DNA from: Rubrivivax sp.
Lineage (GTDB): Bacteria; Pseudomonadota; Gammaproteobacteria; Burkholderiales; Burkholderiaceae_C
Reading direction: 5' to 3'
NCBI GenBank assembly: GCA_030680415.1
Contig: JAUXVE010000103.1
Coordinates: 1-64,000, forward strand
DNA length: 64,000 nt
Shown here: positions 26,498 to 33,983 of the stretch, piece after piece
Position numbering within the stretch: position 1 is the first letter of the stretch
Layout: each line of letters begins with the position of its first letter
The notes under the pieces: generated by a model
Seen by the model: only the letters and a program-made list of their open reading frames with translations
The model's database searches: none
What the model was told of the DNA's origin: nothing
Program-made: the position numbers and the translations under genes

Positions 26498-28595
26498 GGG
26501 CCTGGCGCAGGTCCACAGCCTGCTGTGCCGGCGCGAGGCACCGGCGTTTCAGCGCGCGGCCAAGGACAGCGGCGCCAGCGGCGACGAGCTGCTGGTGGCC
26601 TGCACGCAGGAGCGGCGCTTGTTCCTCGAGCTCAACGAGCAGACCGAAGGCGCGGCCAGCATCGAAGAGCGGCCGATCCATTTCGTCAACATCCGCGAGA
26701 CCGGCGGCTGGTCACGCGACGGCCGCCAGGCCACGCCCAAGATCGCGGCACTGATCGCCGCCGCGCAGTTGCCGGCGGCTGCGCCTGTGGCCACGGTCAG
26801 CTACCGCTCGGCTGGGCGCGTGCTGGTGCTGGGCGCGGCGGATGCGGCCGAGCACGCCGCGGCCTTGCTGGCTGACGCGCTGGACGTCAGCGTGCTGATC
26901 GAACGCGCGGGCGGCGCCCTGGCGCAGGCGCACACGCACGCCGTGCACAGCGGCCGGCTGCAGCGCCTGAACGGCTGGCTGGGCGCCTTCGAGGCGCACT
27001 GGGAAAGCGGCAACCCGATCGACCTCGACCTGTGCACGCGCTGCAACGCCTGCATCGACGCCTGCCCCGAAGGCGCCATCGACTTCAGCTACCAGGTCGA
27101 TCTGTCCGCCTGCAAGAGCCACCGCGACTGCGTGCGCGTCTGCGACGCCGCCGGCGCCATCGACTTCCAGCGCCCGCCGCAGGCCGTGAGCGAGACCTTC
27201 GACCTCGTGCTGGACCTGCGGGCCGCGCCCGCGTTCACGATGCATCAGCCGCCGCAGGGCTACTTCCACGCCGGCGGCGACGAGCGCGGCTTGATGAAGG
27301 CCGTGCTGGCGCTGCGCGAGCTCAGCGGCGAATTCGACAAGCCCAAGTTCTTCAACTATCAGCAGCGGCTGTGCGCACACACGCGCAACGAGCAGATCGG
27401 CTGCACGGCCTGCATCGATGTCTGCTCGACACGCGCCATCCGCGGCGACGCCTCGCTCAAGGGCAAGGCGCGCGGCAAGGGCCATGCCGCGGGGCCGGTC
27501 ACCGGCGGCGTGATCGTCGAGCCGCATCTGTGCGTGGGTTGCGGCGCCTGCAGCACGGTGTGTCCGAGCGGCGCGATGAGCTTTGCCTACCCCGGAACGG
27601 TCGACCAGGGCCGGCGACTGCGCACCATGCTGACCGCCTACGGCCACGCCGGCGGGCGCGATGCGGCGCTGCTGTTGCACAGCCAGGGCGCCGGCGTGCG
27701 CATGGTCGACGACCTCGGCCGTGCCGCCCGCACCGACAGCCAGTATCACGGCCTGCCGGCACGCGTGCTGCCGGTGGCCGTGTGGCACACGGCCAGCGTC
27801 GGCATCGACCTCTGGCTGGCGGCCATCGCCCAGGGCGCGAGCCAGGTCTGGGTGCTGCTCACCGAAGAAGAGGCGCCCGAGTACCGGCAGGCCCTGTCGG
27901 ACCAGATGGCCGTCGCTCAGGCGGTGCTCACCGGCCTGGGCTACGGCGGAGCGCACTTCAGGCTGCTCGATGCCCGCGACGCGCGTGACCTGGCAGCGTT
28001 GGACGCGGCCTTGCGTGCCCCCGCCGCGGCGACAGTGGCGCGGCCAGCTGCCTTCGCCGCCCAGGCCGACAAACGCGCCACGCTAGAGCTGGCGCTGGAC
28101 CACCTGCTGGCGCTGGCGCCGGCCGCGCCCGAGCAGATCGCCTTGCCGGCCGCCGGGGCGCCCTTCGGCAGCCTCGTCATCGACACCCACAAGTGCACGA
28201 TGTGCCTGAGCTGCGTCGGCGCCTGCCCGGTGAGCGCCCTGGCCGACAATGCCGAACGGCCGCAGCTGCGCTTCATCGAGAAGAACTGCGTCCAGTGCGG
28301 CCTGTGTGCAGTCACCTGCCCCGAGGACGCGATCACGCTGCAGCCCAGGCTGTGGCTCGCCGACGGCGGCAAGGCGCGCAAGGCCACCCGTGTGCTGCAC
28401 GAAGTCGAGCCCTTCCTCTGCATCCGCTGCAGCAAGCCTTTCGGCACCCTGCGCGGCATCGAGTCGATGATGGGCAAGCTCGCCGGCCACGCCATGTTCC
28501 AGGGCACAGCGGCCGAGCGCCTGAAGATGTGCACCGACTGCCGCGTCATCGACATGTACTCCAACCCCAGCGAAGTCCGCATCACGGACCTCTGA
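26403..28595 (+). CDS. Polyferredoxin-like 4Fe-4S protein of formate dehydrogenase cluster, 730 aa
   Basis: A large cytoplasmic iron-sulfur protein. Cysteine clusters appear at about residues 208 (CTRCNACIDACPEG), 235 (CKSHRDCVRVC), 335 (CTACIDVC), 377 (CVGCGACSTVCPSG), 600 (CTMCLSCVGACPVS) and 633 (CVQCGLCAVTCPED). Further CxxC pairs lie at the end (CIRC, CTDC). Between them are two alpha/beta regions, one (about 135-200) resembling a nucleotide-binding fold (GRVLVLGAADAAEH). Such proteins accompany DUF3305/3306 genes and may pass electrons during dehydrogenase maturation or use. It overlaps the DUF3306 gene by 95 bases. Confidence 0.85.
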   Translation: MKTLICDCNRTMTLDAPALSRALEKTPGASAEGLAQVHSLLCRREAPAFQRAAKDSGASGDELLVACTQERRLFLELNEQTEGAASIEERPIHFVNIRETGGWSRDGRQATPKIAALIAAAQLPAAAPVATVSYRSAGRVLVLGAADAAEHAAALLADALDVSVLIERAGGALAQAHTHAVHSGRLQRLNGWLGAFEAHWESGNPIDLDLCTRCNACIDACPEGAIDFSYQVDLSACKSHRDCVRVCDAAGAIDFQRPPQAVSETFDLVLDLRAAPAFTMHQPPQGYFHAGGDERGLMKAVLALRELSGEFDKPKFFNYQQRLCAHTRNEQIGCTACIDVCSTRAIRGDASLKGKARGKGHAAGPVTGGVIVEPHLCVGCGACSTVCPSGAMSFAYPGTVDQGRRLRTMLTAYGHAGGRDAALLLHSQGAGVRMVDDLGRAARTDSQYHGLPARVLPVAVWHTASVGIDLWLAAIAQGASQVWVLLTEEEAPEYRQALSDQMAVAQAVLTGLGYGGAHFRLLDARDARDLAALDAALRAPAAATVARPAAFAAQADKRATLELALDHLLALAPAAPEQIALPAAGAPFGSLVIDTHKCTMCLSCVGACPVSALADNAERPQLRFIEKNCVQCGLCAVTCPEDAITLQPRLWLADGGKARKATRVLHEVEPFLCIRCSKPFGTLRGIESMMGKLAGHAMFQGTAAERLKMCTDCRVIDMYSNPSEVRITDL

Positions 28596-28609
28596 ACCGC
28601 AGGCTGCCG

Positions 28610-29239
28610 ATGACCGCCACCGCACCGCTCCACTTCGCCAGCACCGACGACAGCGAGGAGCTGGCTCGCGCCGAGCTCTACGGCTTGCTGTCGCGCCTGT
28701 GGCTGGCGCCGCCCGACGCCGAAATGCTGCAGCAGTTCGCGGTCGCCGTGACGCAGGCGCCCGAGGCCGGCGCCCACCTGGAGGAGCCGTGGATGCAGCT
28801 CGTCGGTGCCCTGCGCGCGACCACGGTGGAGGCAGCCGCCGCCGAACACGAGGCGCTGTTCCACGGCGTCGGCAAGCCGGAGGTCTTTGCCTACGGCTCG
28901 TTCTACCTCACCGGCTTCCTGAACGAGAAGCCGCTGGCCGTGCTGCGCACCGACCTCATGGACCTGGGCCTGACGCGCGACCCCCTGCGCGTCGAGACCG
29001 AGGATCACGTGTCTTATGTGTTCGAGGTCATGCGCTACCTCATCGCAGGTGACGACGCGGCGGTGTGCAACCTGGAGCGGCAGCGCCGCTTCTTCCGCGC
29101 CCATCTGCAGCCTTGGGTGGAAGACCTGTGCACGACGACCGCGGCGCATCCGCGCGCCGACACCTGGCGCGCCGTGGCGGCGTTCACGCGCAGCTTCGTG
29201 CAGATCGAGGCGCAGGCTTTCGACATGCTCGAAACATGA
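28610..29239 (+). CDS. TorD-family molybdoenzyme chaperone, 209 aa
   Basis: An all-helical TorD/DmsD-type chaperone that guards the twin-arginine leader and the apo form of a molybdoenzyme until cofactor is inserted. The fold signature is the E-Y/H-x-x-L-F region [28 protein letters not shown] near residue 80, and [20 protein letters not shown] near 128 corresponds to the EPEDH motif of the family. It follows the polyferredoxin gene by 14 bases and overlaps or precedes mobA. Its client is presumably the FdhA subunit encoded divergently. Confidence 0.9.
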   Translation: MTATAPLHFASTDDSEELARAELYGLLSRLWLAPPDAEMLQQFAVAVTQAPEAGAHLEEPWMQLVGALRATTVEAAAAEHEALFHGVGKPEVFAYGSFYLTGFLNEKPLAVLRTDLMDLGLTRDPLRVETEDHVSYVFEVMRYLIAGDDAAVCNLERQRRFFRAHLQPWVEDLCTTTAAHPRADTWRAVAAFTRSFVQIEAQAFDMLET

Positions 29240-29295
29240 GCCCGCACGGCAGCCCGAAGGGCGAATCCCGCAGTGCGCAGCACGAAGGCACCCCG

Positions 29296-29907
29296 ATGAC
29301 CATTCCGCCGGAGCAGATCACCGGCCTGATCCTCGCCGGTGGCCGCGGCAGCCGCATGGGCGGGGTCGACAAGGGCCTGCAGAACTACCTTGGCATGCCG
29401 ATGGCACTGCACGCGATGCTGCGCCTGCAGTCGCAGGTCGGCGAATTGATCATCAATGCCAACCGCAACTTGTCGGCCTACGAATCGATGGGCGTGCCGG
29501 TGTGGCCCGACCCGCTGCCCGACTACCCCGGCCCGCTGGGCGGCCTGCTGGCGGGCCTGGAGCACTGCACGACACCCTACCTGGTGACGGTGCCCTGCGA
29601 CACGCCGAACTTCCCTGCCGACCTCGTGCCGCGCCTGGCGGCGGCACTGGCGGCCGCCGACGCCGAGGTGGCCATGGCGGCCACGCCGGAAGGCGGCGAG
29701 ATGCGCAAGCAACCGGTGTTCAGCCTCGTGCGCATCGACCTGCTGGAAAGCCTGGTCGCCTTCCTGCAAAGCGGCGAACGCAAGATCGACCGCTGGACGC
29801 AGCGGCACCGTTGCGTGGAAGTGCCCTTTGACGACCCTGCGGCGTTCTACAACGCCAACACGCTGGCCGAACTGCAGCAACTCCAGGCCGGCGGTCGAGC
29901 CGCCTGA
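29296..29907 (+). CDS. mobA: Molybdenum cofactor guanylyltransferase, 203 aa
   Basis: Links GMP to molybdopterin to make MGD, the form needed by formate dehydrogenase. The nucleotidyltransferase motif [19 protein letters not shown] is at residues 9-27, with VPCDTPNFP near 97 holding the metal-binding aspartate. [18 protein letters not shown] and the end of the domain are typical. I chose the ATG at 29296, which places the motif at the usual distance. An ATG at 29236 that overlaps the torD stop (ATGA) would add 20 residues and may instead serve to couple translation. Confidence 0.93.
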   Translation: MTIPPEQITGLILAGGRGSRMGGVDKGLQNYLGMPMALHAMLRLQSQVGELIINANRNLSAYESMGVPVWPDPLPDYPGPLGGLLAGLEHCTTPYLVTVPCDTPNFPADLVPRLAAALAAADAEVAMAATPEGGEMRKQPVFSLVRIDLLESLVAFLQSGERKIDRWTQRHRCVEVPFDDPAAFYNANTLAELQQLQAGGRAA

Positions 29908-30103
29908 GCGGCCGGGCATCCGCCGTTGGCGGTTGGGCCGGAGCAGGCGCTGCCCGATCGAGGCTTGAACATCACGCCGGGCCGGACAACGTGCGAATGT
30001 GCCGATGCTGCAAGCGCATAATGGCCTTGCGGCTGCCATACGCTTGTGGGTCATCGCTTTCAGTCGCCCGCGCCATGCGGACTGGAACCTGTCGGGAAAG
30101 ATC

Positions 30104-31027
30104 ATGATCTCGATGCAGGGCGTGCCTTCATCGCTCATCCTCAGAAACGAATCGTGGGTTCGCCAGCACGCAAGTGCGCTGGCGCGGCGCTTGCCGTCGA
30201 ACGTGGAACGCGCCGACCTGATCCAGGTCGGCTTGATCGCGGTGGCACAGGCGGCACTCGGCTTCGAATGGGAAGGTGACCGCGAGACCGACGAAGCCCG
30301 GGAGGCCTTCGTGCGCTACGCCAAGATGCGCGTCAACGGCGCCATGATCGACGAATTGCGGCAGATGGACCACCTCACACGGCCGCAACGGCGCAAGGTG
30401 AAGGTCGTGCAGGTGGCCAGGCAGCAATGGCAGGCCCTGTCCGACGCGCGCCCGACGGCCGCCGACCTCAGCCGCCTCAGCGGATTGAGCGTCGACGAGA
30501 TCTTCCAGGCCGAAAGCGACGCCCGGTGCGGCCATGACGTGAGTTCACAGTCCGACCCCGAGGGCGCTGACGACGGGGCGCAACAGACCGAACACGCCAC
30601 GCCACAGGACGAGGTCGAGGCCCGCGTCGACACCGGCATGCTGATGCGCCGCCTCGAGAGCTTCTTCGCCGGATTGCCGGAGTCTGAACGCAGGGTCATC
30701 GACGCTTACCTCGGCATCGGCCTGACGCCGGTCAAGTTGGCCGCGGAAATGCACGTCACCCCGTCGCGGGTGTCGCAGATCTTCAAGTCGGTTCGCGATC
30801 GCATCGTGCAGCACATGGCTCAGCCGGAGCGCCGCTCTGTCGACCGCGCACTCGCTTCAGCTGGCACCCGCTTCGACGATCTGATCGCGCAACGAGAGGC
30901 CGAGCTGGCAAGCTTGCATGCCAGCGGCGCATGGAGCAGGCGCCTCGAGGAGGTGCTGGTCAAGCAACAGGCCACGAAGTCGCGCCGCAAGCCGGCGGTC
31001 GTCGCCACCGAAGAGCGCCGGCGCTGA
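30104..31027 (+). CDS. FliA-family sigma factor, 307 aa
   Basis: A group 3 sigma-70 factor of the FliA/WhiG type. Region 2 is seen in ERADLIQVGLIAVAQAAL and FVRYAKMRVNGAMIDELRQMDHLTRPQRRKVK (about 35-110); GAMIDELR is the FliA hallmark. Region 4 contains the helix-turn-helix LTPVKLAAEMHVTPSRVSQIFKSVRDRI (about 208-235). About 70 residues of basic C-terminal extension follow, making it longer than the roughly 240-residue FliA of E. coli. No flagellar gene is in the window, so it may be an orphan or relocated paralogue. Its stop codon abuts the convergent apbC stop. Confidence 0.85.
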   Translation: MISMQGVPSSLILRNESWVRQHASALARRLPSNVERADLIQVGLIAVAQAALGFEWEGDRETDEAREAFVRYAKMRVNGAMIDELRQMDHLTRPQRRKVKVVQVARQQWQALSDARPTAADLSRLSGLSVDEIFQAESDARCGHDVSSQSDPEGADDGAQQTEHATPQDEVEARVDTGMLMRRLESFFAGLPESERRVIDAYLGIGLTPVKLAAEMHVTPSRVSQIFKSVRDRIVQHMAQPERRSVDRALASAGTRFDDLIAQREAELASLHASGAWSRRLEEVLVKQQATKSRRKPAVVATEERRR

Positions 31028-32125
31028 TCAGGTGCCCTTGGAGACGCTGATGGTCGGGAACTTGGCCGAGAAGTCCTTGGCCTTCTGCGCAATCTTCACC
31101 GCCACCGTGCGCGCAATCTGGCGGTAGGTGGCGGCGATCTCGCCTTCGGGGTCGGCCACCACGGTCGGACGGCCGCTGTCGGCCTGTTCGCGGATGCTCA
31201 TCGTCAAGGGCAGGCCACCGAGGTAGTCGACCTCGTACTGCTCGGCCATGCGGCGGCCGCCGTCGGCGCCGAAGATGTGTTCCTTGTGGCCGCAGTTGGG
31301 GCAGATGTACACGGCCATGTTCTCGACGATGCCGAGGATGGGCACACCCACCTTCTTGAACATCTCCACGCCGCGCTTCACGTCGAGCAGCGCGATGTCC
31401 TGCGGCGTCGTCACGATCACGGCGCCGGTCAGCGGCACACGCTGGCTGAGCGTGAGCGCGATGTCGCCGGTGCCCGGCGGCATGTCGATCAGCAGGTAGT
31501 CCAGGTCGCGCCAGCGCGTCTGGCGCAGCAGTTGCGCGAGCGCCTGCGTGGCCATCGGGCCGCGCCAGATCATGGCCTGGTCGGCATCGACCAGGAAACC
31601 GATCGAGATCACCTGCACGCCGTAGTTCTCCAGCGGCTCCATGGTCTGGCCGTCGGCGCTTTCGGGGCGGCCTTCGATGCCCATCATCATGGGTTGGCTG
31701 GGGCCGTAGATGTCGGCGTCGAGGATGCCCACCGTGGCGCCCTCGGCAGCCAGCGCCAGCGCCAGATTGACGGCGGTCGTGCTCTTGCCTACGCCGCCCT
31801 TGCCCGAGGCCACGGCGATGATGTTCTTGACGTTGGGCAGCAGCTGCACGCCGCGCTGCACGGCGTGCGAGACGATCTTGCTGGTGACGTTGACGCTGAC
31901 GTTGCCCAGGCCCGGCAGCGTGCGCGCGGCGGCGATGAGTGCCTTGCGCAGACCGGCCACCTGGCTCTTGCCGGGGTAGCCGAGTTCGACGTCGAAGGCG
32001 ATGTCGCCGCCTTCGATGCGCAGGTTCTTGACCTGCCGGGTGCTGACGAAGTCCTTGCCGGTGTTGGGGTCGGCGACGGTCTTCAGCGCTTCGAGCAGCT
32101 GGGCTTCGGTGACAGCAGTGGACAT
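31028..32125 (-). CDS. apbC: Iron-sulfur cluster carrier ATPase ApbC/Mrp, 365 aa
   Basis: A P-loop protein that binds and transfers Fe-S clusters. An N-terminal MIP18-like domain (about 5-85) precedes the ATPase domain, with the deviant Walker A ASGKGGVGKSTT near residue 110, DADIYGPSQP and LLIDMPPGTGD. The cluster-binding CPNCGH motif lies near 285. The length and order match E. coli Mrp/ApbC. It converges on the sigma factor with no spacer between the two stop codons, leaving no room for terminators outside the coding sequences. Confidence 0.94.
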   Translation of the reverse strand: MSTAVTEAQLLEALKTVADPNTGKDFVSTRQVKNLRIEGGDIAFDVELGYPGKSQVAGLRKALIAAARTLPGLGNVSVNVTSKIVSHAVQRGVQLLPNVKNIIAVASGKGGVGKSTTAVNLALALAAEGATVGILDADIYGPSQPMMMGIEGRPESADGQTMEPLENYGVQVISIGFLVDADQAMIWRGPMATQALAQLLRQTRWRDLDYLLIDMPPGTGDIALTLSQRVPLTGAVIVTTPQDIALLDVKRGVEMFKKVGVPILGIVENMAVYICPNCGHKEHIFGADGGRRMAEQYEVDYLGGLPLTMSIREQADSGRPTVVADPEGEIAATYRQIARTVAVKIAQKAKDFSAKFPTISVSKGT

Positions 32126-32178
32126 GGGCCGGGGGTGTCTCTGGTGAGGGTTCCGGAGTCTAGCCGCCCCGGCCGGAC

Positions 32179-33972
32179 TCAGCGCCGCGCCGGCGGCAAA
32201 TCCGTGCAGCTGCCATGGGCCACCTCGGCCGCCATGCCGATGCTTTCGCCCAGCGTCGGGTGCGGGTGGATGGTCTTGCCGATGTCCACCGCGTCGGCGC
32301 CCATCTCGATGGCCAGCGCCACCTCGCCAATCATGTCGCCGGCGTGCGTGCCGACGATGCCGCCACCGACGATGCGATGCGTGGCGGCGTCGAAGAGCAG
32401 CTTGGTGAAGCCTTCGTCGCGGCCGTTGGCGATGGCGCGGCCCGAGGCCGTCCACGGGAACAGGCCCTTCTTGACGGCGACGCCGCGTGCCTTGGCGTCG
32501 TCCTCGGTAAGGCCGACCCAGGCGATTTCGGGGTCGGTGTAGGCCACGCTGGGGATGACGCGGGCGTCGAAGCGCGCGTGGGCATCGCCAGCAGCCACTT
32601 CTGCCGCCACGTGCGCCTCGTGCACCGCCTTGTGCGCCAGCATGGGCTGGCCGACGATGTCGCCGATGGCGTAGATGTGAGGCACGTTGGTGCGCATCTG
32701 CACGTCCACCGGGATGAAACCGCGGTCGGTGACGGCCACGCCGGCCTTGTCGGCACCGATCTTGCGGCCGTTGGGCGTGCGGCCGACGGCCTGCAGCACC
32801 AGGTCGTAGAGCTGCGGGGCCGCAGGTGCGCTTTCGCCCTCGAAGCGCACCAGGATGCCATCGGCGGTGGCCTCGGCGGCCACCGTTTTGGTCTTCAGCA
32901 TGACGTGGTCGAAGCGCTTCGCGTTCACCTTCTGCCACACCTTGACGAGGTCGCGGTCGGCGCCGGGCATCAGCCCGTCGAGCATTTCGACCACGTCGAG
33001 CCGGGCGCCGAGCGTGCTGTAGACGGTGCCCATCTCCAGGCCGATGATGCCGCCGCCGACAATCAGCATGCGCCGGGGCGCCTGCGGCAGTTGCAGCGCA
33101 CCGGTGGATTCGACGATGCGCGGGTCGTCGGGCAGGAAGGGCAGCCGCACCGCCTGCGAGCCGGCGGCGATGATGCATTGCTTGAAGCGTATGGTCTGCG
33201 CCTGGCCGGTCCTTTCCTGGCCCTCGCCGGTGGTGATTTCGACCACGACGTGATGCGGGTCGACGAAGGCGCCGTAGCCGCGCACCACCGTCACCTTGCG
33301 CATCCTGGCCATCGCAGCCAGGCCCGTGGTGAGCTTGCCGACGACCTTGTTCTTGTGCTCGAGCAGCTTGCCGCGGTCGATCTGCGGCGCGCCGAAGGTG
33401 ACGCCGAGATCGGCGAAGTGGCTCGCCTCGTCGATCACGGCGGCCACGTGCAGCAGCGCCTTGCTGGGAATGCAGCCGACGTTGAGGCAGACGCCGCCGA
33501 GGCTGGCGTAACGTTCCACCAGCACCACCTTGAGGCCCAGGTCGGCGGCGCGGAAGGCGGCCGAATAACCGCCGGGGCCGGCGCCGAGCACGAGCAGGTC
33601 GCAATCGTGGCCGGCGGTGCCGGTGTGGGCGGCAGCGGCGGCCGCGGCCTTGCCCTGGGAGGCAGCGTCTTCACTCCCTCTCCCGCTTGCGGGAGAGGGC
33701 TGGGGTGAGGGTGAGGGCGCGGCCGCCGTCGTCGCCTCCGCCTCCAGCACCAGCACCACCGAACCTTCGTTCACCTTGTCCCCCACCGCCACCCGCAGCT
33801 CCTTCACCACGCCGGCGGCCGACGACGGGATCTCCATCGACGCCTTGTCGCTTTCCACCGTGAGCAGGCTCTGCTCGGCCTTGACCGCATCGCCGGGCTT
33901 GACCAGCACCTCGATCACCGCCACGTCCTTGAAGTCGCCGATGTCCGGCACGCGGATTTCGATCGTTGCCAT
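32179..33972 (-). CDS. lpdA: Dihydrolipoyl dehydrogenase (E3) with N-terminal lipoyl domain, 597 aa
   Basis: Reoxidises dihydrolipoamide of the pyruvate dehydrogenase complex. A lipoyl domain fills residues 1-80, with the lipoylated lysine in ESDKASME. A Pro/Ala/Ser linker follows, part of which is a palindromic DNA repeat. The flavoprotein then begins at LLVLGAGPGGYSAAFRAADLG, with the redox-active disulfide in GGVCLNVGCIPSK, NAD-binding GGGIIGLEMG, and the C-terminal His-Glu pair in HPHPTLGES. A lipoyl-E3 fusion is usual in this order of bacteria. It is the last gene of aceE-aceF-lpdA. Confidence 0.95.
   Translation of the reverse strand: MATIEIRVPDIGDFKDVAVIEVLVKPGDAVKAEQSLLTVESDKASMEIPSSAAGVVKELRVAVGDKVNEGSVVLVLEAEATTAAAPSPSPQPSPASGRGSEDAASQGKAAAAAAAHTGTAGHDCDLLVLGAGPGGYSAAFRAADLGLKVVLVERYASLGGVCLNVGCIPSKALLHVAAVIDEASHFADLGVTFGAPQIDRGKLLEHKNKVVGKLTTGLAAMARMRKVTVVRGYGAFVDPHHVVVEITTGEGQERTGQAQTIRFKQCIIAAGSQAVRLPFLPDDPRIVESTGALQLPQAPRRMLIVGGGIIGLEMGTVYSTLGARLDVVEMLDGLMPGADRDLVKVWQKVNAKRFDHVMLKTKTVAAEATADGILVRFEGESAPAAPQLYDLVLQAVGRTPNGRKIGADKAGVAVTDRGFIPVDVQMRTNVPHIYAIGDIVGQPMLAHKAVHEAHVAAEVAAGDAHARFDARVIPSVAYTDPEIAWVGLTEDDAKARGVAVKKGLFPWTASGRAIANGRDEGFTKLLFDAATHRIVGGGIVGTHAGDMIGEVALAIEMGADAVDIGKTIHPHPTLGESIGMAAEVAHGSCTDLPPARR
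33671..33716. repeat. Palindromic repeat copy 1, inside lpdA linker
   Basis: CCCTCTCCCGC (33676-33686), two-base centre, then GCGGGAGAGGG (33689-33699), flanked by GGGGTGAGGGTGAGG. It is read in frame as PSPSPQPSPASGRGSE in the E3 linker. Confidence 0.85.
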
Positions 33973-33983
33973 GCGTGGGCTCC

